Origin: Saksenaea vasiformis B4078
Taxonomy: Eukaryota; Mucoromycota; Mucoromycetes; Mucorales; Saksenaeaceae
Reading direction: 5' to 3'
NCBI GenBank assembly: GCA_000697055.1
Contig: JNDT01002331.1
Coordinates: 124,001 to 188,000, forward strand
DNA length: 64,000 bases
Under the pieces are notes generated by a model. It did not search any database, was not told where the DNA came from, and saw only the letters and a program-made list of their open reading frames with translations. How positions within the stretch are numbered: the first letter of the stretch is position 1; every line of letters starts with the position of its first letter. A program made the translations under genes and the position numbers. Of this stretch, positions 12,026 to 23,349 are shown piece after piece.

Positions 12026-13270
12026 TAATTTTTTTCTCTCTTACATCAAAGAAGACGAATGCCATTCGTCTTAACGCACGGTTTCTCCTTCAACCTCTTC
12101 TTGTCTTTTCATTTTCCTTTTTTTTTTTTTTTCGCTGTCAATATGTTCACTATGGTCATAGTAGAGGTGCCTTTTTTGTTGGGGGTAAACGCCAGAATTT
12201 ATCCCCTTGTTTTCTTTAAACTTTACGTACATATACTCAAACTTATTAACTCTTGTTACTTACATTTGATATGATCAGTACCAAGCTACGAAATATTATG
12301 ACATGTTAACCTTGCTCCTAAACTACACCACTACATCTAAATTGCTTGATATGAGTAACGGCATAAAACGATCCCTATGTGGTATCGTTTCTGGGCTGCC
12401 ATCCATGATTAACCCTGAGAACCACATCCACATCGCTACTATGGCCGCAGAGTCGAAAACACTTGAACAACTTTTTTTAATCTAATACGGTCTTGTGTCA
12501 TGTTACCATTTTTAAATGGTATGCAATTATCCCTACGACTTACTAGGACTGACGGCAGGTACTCGTCTGTTAATAGCACAGTGATAGACCCAGATCCCGC
12601 TGTACTATGCACCTCGAAAACGAGCTATAGACATCCGCATAGTCATCTGGCCGATGACTTACACCGGCGCGGCTTCTACGTCTCTAAAAATTTTTCGGAC
12701 GTAAGGTACCACTCTTGTCATTTCTGTAGAGAGAATTACTGGAGAAACTGCAGTTGGGCACTTCATGAAAGCTGTTCAGTGTCCCCTGACTTCTCCGTCC
12801 TTTTAAGCCATCCTAACTTTCCAGCCGTCTTCGAAGCACTTCAGTAACGCAAACAGCGTTCTGCTCAATCAATTATCAGAATGAAATACGACATTTGTCT
12901 TGAGAACTTATGTTTTCGAGAAAACTGGGTGACTTCAGTAATTCCCGTAGTTATTGACAAAATAACCTTTAGAATGCCATTGAGGCTATCTAGCCATACA
13001 TTGCTTATGTTAAAAAATTGAATATAAGACAGTTGTTATGGAGAGATGTACTACCACAAAAGTACCGAGTCCAATTTCCCTATGCAAGATACACAAGGTT
13101 CGTAAGGTGCACTTTGCGCAACTGCATCCCAGCCACCCTCCATTTTGTTCCATTGGTCAGCTCAAAATTCTTTTCAAGCGGCGCAAAGTCACATGCGAAA
13201 AATCATAGTAGTTCTCCACGCAATGCGTCCTGCAAAAATACGCTAAGCACACCTTTTTATCCGCGACAAT
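12026..13270. other. Intergenic region upstream of UFD1
   Basis: About 1.2 kb. A pyrimidine-rich block with a long T run lies near 12080-12135. A plus-strand ORF at 12500-12847 (115 codons, Cys/His-rich near its end) has no recognisable domain and no splice context. I see no RNA gene. The UFD1 promoter must lie in the right part. Confidence 0.45.
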
Positions 13271-14741
13271 ATGGTATGTCGAGATTATCACGATGACTGG
13301 CACATAATGTAGTTTGAGCAGAGTGGTGTATTCGACAACGATGACGACCATTTTTCACCAGGCTTCTTTGGTCTACGTAATCTCACCGGTTTTGTTAATC
13401 CAAACCAAGGCTTCTCTGAATGTTACCGCTGCTACCCCATTGCAATGATGCAGCAAGGCAATGATAGAGAGAATGTTAATTACGGAGGCAAAAGTATGAC
13501 GTATTAAGCTTGCCTTGCACACTTGCTGACAAACTCATCGACATAGTTATCCTGCCTCAGTCTGCTTTGGAGAAACTATGTAAGTTCAGGCCGATCTTGC
13601 CATTACCAGCAGATTTAACGGTAGATTTTAGCTCAGCTGCACATTTCATATCCCATGTTGTTTCGACTGTTGAATCCAGCAGAGAAGATCCACACACATA
13701 CGGGCGTATTGGAATTTATCGCGGAAGAAGGTCGAGTCTACTTACCCCAATGGGTACGTTCATCTCAATACAAGCTTCAGCGCTCACCTTTTTTTCTGTT
13801 TACACCAGATGATGGAGACATTAAAAGTGGAGCCTGGTAGTATGATTGAAGTGAAGAACACGACACTACCATTAGGATCATTTGTGAAAATCCAGCCACA
13901 ATCTACCGATTTCCTGGATATTAGCGACCACAGAGCAGTGTTAGTACAGCGTAACCTAATTTAGGGAGACTAATGTAAACTAGACTGGAAAATGCGCTGC
14001 GTAATTTCTCTACCCTCACGTTGGGTGATATCATTCAGATTAATTACAACGACAAAGTATACGAAATTAAGGTACTGGATGTAAGACCAAATTTTGAAGA
14101 TCACTCGGGCATTTCCATTGTCGAAACCGATTTGGAGGTAGGCGAGAGAGTTTATCACATCTCATGTATACTTATACGTGGAAGGTTGATTTTGCACCCC
14201 CTATTGGCTATGTGGAACCATCAGCACGAGCAACGCCTACGCCATCGATGGTAAGCAGCAGTAAGACGAAAAGACGGTCCATTAAATCTATGTTAGAAAA
14301 ATCAAATGGTCATCGACGAACCGGAGCCAGTAAAGAATGGGTTTGCGGCGTTTCAGGGTAGCGGACGTAGCCTGCGAGGGAAAGGAAAAGAGTAAGCGCG
14401 CGCTTTAAAAAAGGAAAGTCCTTTATTAAATTGTGTGACAGGACCACGAAGAGGAAAGATACGGACGATGTTGATATGAATGCAAATGAACCTCGGTTTG
14501 ATGGCGATGACGACGGTCCATTGAATCTTCCATTTGGTCATCTCTATTTTGGATTCCCTGTGATCGCCCCAAAATGTGGGAAGGAAGAAGGCGCGGAAGA
14601 GCAACAGCATGTATTTTCAGGTGTGGGTCAGACATTAAGGGGCAAGAAGGTTTCGAACAAAATGATGGGGGATGACAACAAAGGTACGTATCAAGACTCT
14701 CTTACTACTCTATCTCATGGTCTCTAGCAGGTCGACCCTGA
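13271..14741 (+). CDS. UFD1: Ubiquitin fusion degradation protein 1 (Cdc48/p97 cofactor)
   Basis: Ufd1 with Npl4 delivers ubiquitinated proteins to Cdc48 for unfolding, including ERAD clients. The start codon is its own exon: ATG at 13271-13273 is followed at once by a GTATGT donor. The next exon at 13322 continues [17 protein letters not shown]. The double-psi barrel domain is clear: [93 protein letters not shown] and [12 protein letters not shown]. Two SHP-type Cdc48-binding motifs follow: [14 protein letters not shown] and [14 protein letters not shown]. Introns include 13274-13321 and ones near 13496, 13580, 13757, 13945, 14140, 14250, 14395 and 14684. The gene is intact, about 340 residues. 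Confidence 0.95.
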
Positions 14742-15261
14742 AAATAAAGTGCATGGCGTAGAGTTTGTTTCCTAATTAGAATCTTCCTTTTTCCTTTCCT
14801 TTCTTTTTTCTTTTTTTTCCTCTTGCGATTATCTTCTTTGTTTTTTTTCGTACGCTATGCTGATTAATGCGATTACAGACAGTATTTCCCCCCCTTTTTT
14901 TTTGGCGTTATGACATCCTTGGTATTATCAAGTTCCACATGATATCCTCATTACTTGATAAAATTGAATCTTTTCAGACGCTATCACCGTGTTTTTTAAT
15001 CATTAACCGATAATTGACGGTATACACGTATGGATAGACTTGCCTTACCTGGTACTACATCATCCAATGCGGCTTGTATACTGATGACCGTACTTCACAT
15101 GGCATTGTAGAAGAGCGACCGCCCTCTGATGGTTAAGCGTCACCATTTTCCATTAAACGATGATGCATGAAATGTGTGTTCCCATTCCACATGGTATTTT
15201 TATGTTTTAGTTATACATTCATGTTAAAAAAGAATACAAATGAAATTGACGATGAAATGGT
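14742..15261. other. Convergent intergenic region between UFD1 and DGAT2
   Basis: Contains pyrimidine-rich runs near 14780-14900 and A/T-rich sequence, consistent with two facing 3' UTRs. No ORF or repeat of note was seen. Confidence 0.5.
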
Positions 15262-16490
15262 TTACTCAATAATCCGCAACTCTTCCTTTCGGTCCTTTGC
15301 ATATTCATCCTTGTACTTGTGGTAGATTTCCTCCAATCCCTTGATATATGCTTCTTGAGTCGCAGCCAATTGTTCTTGTGTTGGTTCCAGTTGGTCTTTT
15401 TCCAGCTTCGGCACAGGAATGGGTTTGCCAACTGCAATGTTCAAGAGTCAGCTTGGGTTACACAAAACGTGGCGTTCACTTACCAACTGTGACAATCTGG
15501 TGTCGAAAAGGAAGGAGTCCGACATCATCTACGATCTCATTGAGCCACGCTGTTTTTTTTCCTTTGTTTTTTTACAAATTATCTTAGTCTATGTACTTAC
15601 AATTGAAAATACCACGTGCGTGGAACAGAGGAAGAGTGAATCCCAACAGAGACTGCATCTTCTTTTGAACCTTCCAGACGGTTGAGCCCTTTGAATTGTC
15701 TACCTGTTCATACAAGTCATTTTCGCCAAAAGAGAATACAGGTACAAGAGGTGCTTGGTGCTTAATGGCCAGACGGATGAACCCAAGCCGCCGTTTCAAT
15801 GTCAAGTCGTTGATGCCTGGACGCGCGTATAGAGACTCGGCAGCACCACCAATAACGATGATAATAGAACGACCAGGTCCAGAGGACAGAATTGATTCAC
15901 ATGATTTACGCGATACAGATGCGATACCGAGAGCCATAATGATATCGCGGTAAATTGGCAGTCTGAAGTTGGATGCAAGCGTTAACAACGATGGCACGAC
16001 ACCGGGAAACAATTGCGAGAATCCAGTTGCTTCGGTAGCAAAATTGATAAATGCGCCCATGGAGATAATACCGTGTGGATGGTAACCGAAGACATAGTTT
16101 TCTGAAGGGTCAAGGTCGTGTTCCTGAGTAAATCATTTGTCAGAACTCTCCTCCTGATGATGAATAACTTACCTTTATCAGTTTTACAGGGAAATAAGCA
16201 GCAAAGTATCGCCATAAAGTCCAACGTCTAGGCCAATCGAATCGTCGACCACCACTTTCAGGAGCTTGATCAAAATGCAAAAAGAGAATATAGGCTATAA
16301 GAAGAGGCCATAAGGCAGGAAACAGAAAGCAGGCCAAGAACACGGTAAGGCAAATGGGTAAAAGGGCGATCCAGGTACAAGTCGCAAACATCTGTAACCG
16401 ACGTTCTAAAGGAATGCCGTGTAAAGGCGCCCAACGGATGGCGTGTGATGACTGAGACGACTTGTCTTCATTATTCTTTTCGTTGTCCAT
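15262..16490 (-). CDS. DGAT2: Diacylglycerol O-acyltransferase 2 (DGAT2)
   Basis: DGAT2 transfers a fatty acyl group from acyl-CoA to diacylglycerol, the last step of triacylglycerol synthesis, at the ER and lipid droplets. Four exons on the minus strand give about 350 residues. The N-terminus is hydrophilic and is followed by a hydrophobic hairpin (TWIALLPICLTVFLACFLFPALWPLLIAYILFL). The family signatures are all present: FGYHPHGIISMGAF (HPHG active-site motif), NFRLPIYRDIIMALG, SRKSC, IIIVIGGAAESL, LKRRLGFIRLAIKH, LVPVFSFGENDLYEQ and GKPIPVPK. Introns are near 16129-16177, 15544-15607 and 15431-15480. Such enzymes drive oil accumulation in Mucoromycota. The gene is intact. Confidence 0.95.
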
Positions 16491-17162
16491 AGTTTAAAAA
16501 TGCAGTATAAGAAAAAAAAACCTAAAAAAAATTGAGATTGAGTCTTAAAAAAGAGAAGAAAAAAAAAGCGCACCGAAAATCACATGCAGACAGATACAAA
16601 GACAATCCATATTCTTATCCATCCTGCTAGCTTCTGCTGATTCTGCTGATACATTATAATGAGGAATGCACGTGTAGACAAGGATAATACTTACTTGGTA
16701 CATTGAGATACACCATAGCAACAGAAACATATCGTATTCAGTAACTGTGCTATCTGTGACACTTCGGATAGGTAGCTCTTCTGTTAATTTACGCCCAACG
16801 GACTTCTATTTTCAGCGACATGCTATTTCCACTTTTAGATTACTATCATAGAGTAAGCTAAATCTTGCTGACAAAAGGACAATCGAACTCATTAACTCGT
16901 GTTTCATTTTAACCACGCGTTGTCAATCACTTCCAACTGTCTCTTTGATTATAGTACGGGCTGATTCACGTGAAAACTACACGTGAAGCATTCAGAATGG
17001 GCCGTTAAGCAAAACATTACCAAGATACACACTCAGAAGAATGAACTTGGTTTGTCAAACACTTTCCCTCTTGCGACCTCGAGTTGAAAATGTTCTTTCT
17101 TGTTTTTAGGGAAAAAGAAAAGAAGAAGTAAAAAAGCTGTTTCCTGAAAAAGAAAAAAAAAA
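16491..17162. other. Divergent intergenic region (DGAT2 / alpha-beta hydrolase)
   Basis: About 670 bp between two divergent starts. It has A-rich blocks near 16510-16570 and 17100-17162 and a CACGTGAA element repeated near 16967 and 16980 (tcacgtgaa, acacgtgaa). That is an E-box-like core, possibly bound by a bHLH factor. No gene is supported. Confidence 0.4.
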
Positions 17163-19089
17163 ATGCAGGTGACGTGTATCACAGAAATATACCCGCGACC
17201 TAAAAAGTTCGCAGTGTTGAGTAGCTGTTTGTCACTCTCATTTTGTTCAAGAAGCATGGGCACCTTTTTCGTTGCATTCGTTGCAGCGAGCTATGTGACC
17301 GAAGTTGTACTCTTTGCACTTCTAACCGCGGCTGCCTTTGACAAACATGTCATTCAGCAACTGTTTGGTGACAGTCTTATGCTTCGAAACTATCTTATTT
17401 TAGTTGAATGTCTTGCTGCTGTCGTGTCTGAACTCGCCTCGCATATTCTTGTTACCAAATGGTTTTTGATACAAATAGTATATGGTTTAGGTGGCTTTCG
17501 TAAGTATGGCGAAAGCCATGACGGAGAGTGAGACAGGACCTGACGGAAGTCCGATAGATTATGCCATGGCAACACTCGCTTATTTTATCGATGTGATCAA
17601 TCTTTTTGCTTTTGTCATCCTATTTTACAAGAGTCTCCAAGAGAAAGAAATTATTGAAGAAGCAATTAAATGTCTGACAGGAGGTGACCCAATTGATCCT
17701 GTCGAAAGCATTCTTAGGTAAGAAATGTAGTAGTATGATGATTTTATTGCTACTTTGTTCATACCTAATAATACCATAATAAGTTTCAAGTATATTAATC
17801 TACTGCTGAACCCGTTATGGACACCTTCTGGAGTCAACGTATATCCTGACAGTATGTCGTGTCTGACATACGCTCTGCTTTCTGACACAAGAATAACTAC
17901 TAGTCCCATATGCAACGAATGAAGAAATAGCGGAAGCAATTAAAGCAACAAACGATTTCGACCAACCGCGTAAAATGATGCTCGACGTATATACGTCTTC
18001 GAATTTAGATAAAAACAAGGGTTTACGTCCTGTTTTGGCAAGTGAAGGAGCACAGCTCATCGCGTATCCTTATGACCTAAACTTCTATAGGTCCATATTC
18101 ATGGTGGATCATGGCGCACTGGAAGTAAACATCTCTTTTATCCACATGAAAAACTATTGGTGATGGAAGAAAATTGGGTAAGTTATCATCGTAGCAGTAA
18201 TTTGCAAAAGTATTCACATTTTGTACAGGTGATTATTAATGTTGGGTTCCGCTTAGCACCGAAGAATGCGTATCCAACACATCTTCATGATATTAAACGT
18301 GCTTTACGATGGATAAGGAATAGTATTAGCTCCTTTGGTGGTGATCCAAATTGCATTGTTCTCTCTGGTATGTTCTCAAAATTGCCCCCCACAAGTAATC
18401 AATCTGATAGATGACAACAGGTGATTCATCCGGAGGCCAGCTTGCTGCCATGGTATCATTCACTGCGAATGATCCTCAATACCAATCAGGTAGAGAAAAA
18501 AGGGATAGCTCGTTCTCAAACAATTTGTTAAGGCATTTCGATTTAATTAGGTTTTGAGGAAATCGATACCTCCGTTTGTGGCGTGATTTCTGTAAACGGT
18601 GTCCTAGATCTTCAAACAGATGTTGTACGCACCGAGTTCTTTTGCCGTACAGTAGCATTGCTTGATAAAGTGGATAGTACATTCCTCCGTCAGCATTCGC
18701 CCATTGATAATATACAAAAGGCAAATGAAGAAGAGAAGCTTGTGCCTTTTCTTCTGTTCACAGGTGATTGTGACAGTATCGTCGACTCTTCCGTCGCAAA
18801 GGAGTTCAAAAAGGCTTATGATCAAGGTAACTCTTCTTAATTGTTTTTGAATGGCCATCCCTTAAAACTGTTGTAGCCGTGGGATCCGAGACATCGGCAA
18901 CGCATTGCACTGCTGTGACACTTCCGGTAAGAAATGAAAAAAAAAAGACAAGCGAAAATATAGGTTTTAATCATGTCTGATTAGGCTGCGCATCATCTCT
19001 GCCATGCAAGTTGGTCTCCGCGCGCTCTTTATATTTCTCGAATGATTCTAATGTGGTGCCGGCAGCTGCACATGAACAAAAAGCAGTAA
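17163..19089 (+). CDS. Membrane-anchored alpha/beta hydrolase (fold-3, lipase/esterase type)
   Basis: Multi-exon gene of about 440 residues; the start could also be the ATG at 17257. The N-terminal 170 residues hold hydrophobic segments (FFVAFVAASYVTEVVLFALLTAAAF, ILVECLAAVVSELASHI, MATLAYFIDVINLFAFVILF). A fold-3 hydrolase follows: oxyanion motif VHIHGGSWRTGSKH, INVGFRLAPKNAYPTHLHDIKRALRWI, nucleophile elbow VLSGDSSGGQLAAM split by an intron after SG, FTGDCDSIVDSS around the acid residue, and PAAHHLCHASWSPRAL with the catalytic His. It likely hydrolyses lipid or sterol esters at a membrane; the substrate is not predictable. The intron at 18038-18090 starts with GC. The C-terminus at 19089 is the best-fitting frame but could differ. 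Confidence 0.85.
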
Positions 19090-19769
19090 TATCGAAAGAT
19101 CTTATCTTTGCTGCTGTAGCAGAAATTTTTGGTACCTGTATTTTTAATACCTGTATACCTTTCCCATATTGTATGACTGATATATATATATGCTCGCCGC
19201 GGTTGACTTGTAATATTTTTGTTTAACCCACAGTGGGGAGATACACACGATGGATAAAAAGGAATGGCAGCTCATCATCAGACATATCAGTCGGCTCATG
19301 CTTTTCATTTACTTTTTCTCCATTAACTGAGGTGACTCTATCTTCTTCAAAAATGGAAATGTTGGCGACACAAAATGCTTTGTTAGCTGTGTACCCCATT
19401 TATAACCCTTTCAGCCAGCGTAAAAAAGGAAAAAAAAAACAAAAGAAAAGATAAAATAGAAGGTAATTTTACAAAACGATTGATCGAGATTTCTTTTAAG
19501 CTCCATGCATCTTTAAAAGAGTTGATTGACATTTTGTGCTACACTCGTGACCCGGATAGGAAATTACCTAGGCTGGTGAGGCACCGACTCGTCTCCTTTT
19601 TGCATCTTTTTCCTCTTTCTTCTACTTTCTTTTCCCTTTCCTCATACATATATTGTCTATTGCTCTAGCTTTTTTATTTCAGTTTTTGAATTGATTTTAT
19701 TTTTATTTATTTAACACCTCTTTGGTGTGGTGACAATCAGCCCTCTTGCTTGCATTCATGAAGCAATAG
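19090..19769. other. Intergenic region, no supported gene
   Basis: Contains short ORFs on the plus strand (for example from 19233 and 19480) with no domain and weak coding character. It also has T-rich sequence near 19610-19710 that may be the promoter of the following coiled-coil gene. Confidence 0.4.
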
Positions 19770-21211
19770 ATGAATCCCGAGGAGATTGCCCAGGTAAGCT
19801 ACACCTCCACGTGTGCTATAAACTGTAATACCTTATCACCTAACTAACGGGGTCATACCTTGAGCAGCTGTCCTTGGGTGATTCGCGACTGTCGCATCGA
19901 CCTTCATGGTCCATGCTACAGCCACAAGGTTGGGATGCATAAACTCATCAAAAAACAAAACTGAGCTCTGAAAAAAATAGAACCCCGTGACAACGATAAT
20001 AATTATATCGAAGCACAATACTATAACCATTATAACGTCGATCATTCGTCCTTTAGCGGATATGACAGCGATGAGGACGATAACCATTACTTTTTTCCTG
20101 CGCGCGAACCCAAAGTAAGAAAGCTGGTTCCTCGCTTGCATGGTTTGATTTATTTTAAGCAGCTTTTCACATCCTACTCTACACCCACAAGACCATCAAG
20201 CGCGATGTCTTGCAGGACAGATGGTCTCGATTCGGGTGAGCAGCACGAGTTTCTTCTCGAGATTGGACAAATCAGGGATCAGTTGGACCGTTTCCGCAGG
20301 GAAATGGATGGGCTGGCAAAACAGATGGATGGTATGGCAGTCGATCTGGTAAGGCTGAAATAAAGTTACTTCTTTGACCAACTTTTTTTTTATTTCCTTT
20401 TCCTCTCCTTTTTCCATTTTTCTCTTTTAGAGGGATTCGAAGAACAGAGTGTGTACGTATAAACCATGTTCTGTTGGCATAGAAAGAAAAGACGATACTA
20501 AGCCCTTGTTTTGCAGCGGAGATTGAGGATGATTTGACAGCAGCGCAGGAAGTGAATGTCAATCTGCAAGTACTCTTGGAAAGGGCGGTCACAAGGCAAA
20601 AGGAGTCGGACGTGTTTGCAACGCGGGCGGTGCGACACATGCATGCTGACCTGGCAAGCGTAAGTGTAAAAAGGAAAAAGGAGGTTGCAACAGGACGCGA
20701 TCTTTTTTTTAATCATACAGATCGTATCTTTCATCTATAGGTTGTGAAAGAGAATAATCAGCTTCAAGGCAGGCTGTCGATGATTGCTAACTATCAGCGA
20801 GAGCATCAGGGAAATCTCAGCGATGTTGTCCGGAAAATGCATGAATATGCGGAAATGTTGGGCCAGGCTCAAGGAACCATCCAAATGCTCCAGGAACCGC
20901 GCACGAGTTTGAAAACACAGGACAACATGATGCTGTCTCCAGTGATTCGAGGCGATTTGAGACGAGTAAGCGACTTTTCCTCTTGCAGTGACAGCACAGA
21001 CACGTCCATTCGAAAAGAGACGCAACGAACACCTATTGTGTCACCAGAAACAGCAGAATTGTACCGCCATCGGATTATTCGCAAGCGGACATCGTTACCA
21101 GGTGTTTCGCCTACGATGCGACCAAAACAGCCACAAACAAACGCACCCCAACAGGGCTTAAGGCTTTTACTGAATGATTATGGGAGAGCCCCATTAAAGA
21201 AAAGAGTCTAA
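19770..21211 (+). CDS. Coiled-coil protein of unknown function
   Basis: Six exons are inferred: 19770-19793 (MNPEEIAQ), about 19867-19930, about 19967-20349, 20432-20452, 20515-20659 and 20741-21211. After a low-complexity N-terminal half with many Asp, Asn and Tyr (YNVDHSSFSGYDSDEDDNHYFF) comes a long heptad region: FLLEIGQIRDQLDRFRREMDGLAKQMDGMAVDL, EIEDDLTAAQEVNVNLQVLLERAVTRQ, and VVKENNQLQGRLSMIANYQREHQGNLSDVVRKMHEYAEMLGQAQGTIQMLQE. The tail is Ser/Thr/Arg-rich (RRVSDFSSCSDSTDTSIRKE and RKRTSLPGVSP), with likely kinase sites. I do not recognise the family. The shape suggests a dimeric scaffold or cytoskeletal adaptor, but that is only inference. Confidence 0.65.
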
Positions 21212-21340
21212 ATAAAAATAAAAAAAAAGGCACGCAATTTGGGCAAGTCGCACAACCATTTTAGCATAAATATCGTTTTTTCGCGATGGCTTTTTATGTG
21301 TTTTTCTTTTTTTTCTCAAATATTACATATCGATACGCTA

Positions 21341-21410
21341 CGCACACACATACGCATACTCACACACACACACGCGCACGCACGCACACACACTCGCACA
21401 CGCATACATA
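21341..21410. repeat. CA-rich simple repeat in promoter
   Basis: Imperfect (CA)n mixed with CG and CAT units, lying about 40-110 bp upstream of the small membrane ORF at 21448. Confidence 0.85.
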
Positions 21411-21447
21411 CTTTACGCCTATACACTCTTCCCTCTATATAAAGTCC

Positions 21448-21663
21448 ATGCTCAGTCAGTCACCAGCACTTCTTGGCGTAGCCATCCTACTACTTGATCT
21501 TGCAGTTATCTACGGAACAATATCCTCAACACGTTCCCTGCCATTCAAGCTTGCGTGGTCTCTCCTCGTTACCATGTTTCCGGTTGGCGGACTGTTAATA
21601 TACTTGCCGGTGGTTATTTCCAGCTTTTTTCTAGACCAAACCGATACCTTTTTATCTAAATAG
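21448..21663 (+). CDS. Small membrane protein resembling PLDc_N (phospholipase D-nuclease N-terminal) domain
   Basis: Single exon of 71 residues with two hydrophobic helices: LLGVAILLLDLAVIYGTI and LAWSLLVTMFPVGGLLIYLPVVI. The pattern fits the small PLDc_N family: an I/V-rich helix with Asp, then a short loop with RSLPFKLAW, then PVGGLLIYL. In bacteria this is fused to cardiolipin synthases, but it also occurs alone. Its role in fungi is unknown. A TATA-like sequence (ctatataaag) is only 8 bp before the ATG, so the mRNA start may be very short or the true start may differ. The assignment rests on pattern only. Confidence 0.6.
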   Translation: MLSQSPALLGVAILLLDLAVIYGTISSTRSLPFKLAWSLLVTMFPVGGLLIYLPVVISSFFLDQTDTFLSK

Positions 21664-21945
21664 CTTTTTGCATTGAATCCAGGCTGTTCTCCAAAAGCCT
21701 AATTTATTTTTTTGGGGGAGTGGGATTTGGAATCATGTGAAAAAAAACAACTTCCCAACCTTTTTGCGACAATGGCTGGTCCATGTATGCACTATATGTA
21801 AATGAAACAATTGTTATTGTCCAAAAACGACATCTTACCTCCTACAGAACCAAGACAGATAAAAAAGAAATAGAAAAGGAGAAAGAAAAGAAAAATGGAA
21901 AGAGAGATCGACATAGCGGCATGCTTGACGACAGAGTACGAGTTA

Positions 21946-21971
21946 TGTGTGTGTGTGTGTGTGTGTGTGTG
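21946..21971. repeat. (GT)13 microsatellite
   Basis: Thirteen uninterrupted TG/GT dinucleotides about 65 bp upstream of the mitochondrial carrier start codon, so it is likely part of its promoter or 5' UTR. Confidence 0.95.
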
Positions 21972-22037
21972 ACAGTTGAGTTGAGCAAGCCCAGATTTCA
22001 GTCCGACCAATTGAAACAGTAAGCTATTCATTCCACA

Positions 22038-23349
22038 ATGCCATCCTATGTAACCGATGCGAACTTGAACAGTGCACAGTTAGCTTTTTGTGGTGGTGTA
22101 GCTGGCGTGGTTTCAAGGTAAGTCGGCAGAACTACGTTGCGTTAGCTGACCCATAGCCTTTCAGGTTTGTTATTGCACCCTTGGACGTCGTGAAGATTCG
22201 GATGCAGCTTCAGACGCATTCTACACGTCCACGTACGCTTAATCCGGCTACCATTGTAAAATACTCCTACATTGGTCAGGCATTAAGAACCATTTGGAAG
22301 GAGGAAGGTGTCAAAGTAGGTTTCTACGCCTTTCTGCTTTTTTTTTTTCGAGTAAAACCTCTTTTACCAGGGCTTTCCATGGATTAGGGCCTGTACAAGG
22401 GAAATCTTCCCGCAGAATACCTGTATCTTTCATACAGTGCAGTTGAATTTTGGGCATATAAAGAGTTTGAGCTTGCTTTAGAGAAAATGGTAAGTTTTAT
22501 CTCTTATAAAGGTTACAAAAAAATAGACAGATTTGCTTTTTCATTCAATTCATGATGATAATAACAATAATAATAATAAAAAATGACGCAAAAGGATACC
22601 TCACAACAATTGGCAAGGTCACCTAAAGCATTTATTGCTGGCATGTTGGCAGGAAGCACAGCAACTACAGCTACGTATCCATTTGATTTGCTAAGAACTC
22701 GTTTCGCCATGCAAGGTACCAAGAAGGTAAGCTACAAACAAAGATTAAGTGGTTGCCTTCTCTGTAAAATTGACGACGACGAGGCAGCACTATACTAGCG
22801 TCTTGCAAGCATGTCGCATGATAAATCGTACCGAAGGTATCGCTGGATTTTATCGAGGCTTGTGGCCTGCTATTCTGCAGATCATGCCGTACATGGGACT
22901 TGTTTTTGCTTCTTATGATGCCATTGCAGCCAGCTTCAAAACATTAAGGGTAAAATCAACAACACAGGAGAAGAAATATCTTTCAAACCAATGATCATTT
23001 CATTGTTTAGGAAGAAGGTACATTACCAACAAGTCATAAGCCGACCCATGACATGCTTAGTGGGGCGTTATCCGGGGTCATTGGAAAGACGGCGATCTAT
23101 CCGATGGACGTAGTACGGAAACGTTTTCAAGTACAAGGACCTCTTCGAAACGAATACGTAATAGCGTCTATCCCTGAATATTCACAGCAGTCGTGGCTGA
23201 GCTGTCTAAAGGAGATTGCAAAGACGGAAGGCATACGGGGTTGGTACAAGGGGCTCGCCCCTTCTCTCGTCAAGGTGGCGCCATCGGTGGCTGTGACATT
23301 TGTAGTGTTTGAAGAAACAAAATCCGTGCTAAGTGTGTACAGCGGTTAG
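22038..23349 (+). CDS. TPC1: Mitochondrial carrier, probable thiamine pyrophosphate carrier
   Basis: Six-helix mitochondrial inner-membrane carrier of about 315 residues, built from three repeats. The PxDxxKR signatures are visible: APLDVVKIRMQL, YPFDLLRTRFAM and YPMDVVRKRFQV. Each is followed by an EG-type motif: EEGVKGLYKGNLPAEYLYL, TEGIAGFYRGLWPAILQIMPYMGLVFASY and TEGIRGWYKGLAPSLVKVAPSVAVTFVVFE. Overall similarity is highest to my recollection of Tpc1/SLC25A19, which imports thiamine pyrophosphate into the matrix. A different SLC25 subgroup (ADP- or CoA-type) is the alternative. Introns are near 22119-22164, 22317-22387, 22491-22599, 22728-22783 and 22951-23010. The gene is intact. Confidence 0.85.

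Noticed and set aside
12500..12847. 115-codon ORF with several Cys and His
   Set aside because: No spacing typical of zinc fingers, no homology recognised, and no splice partners.
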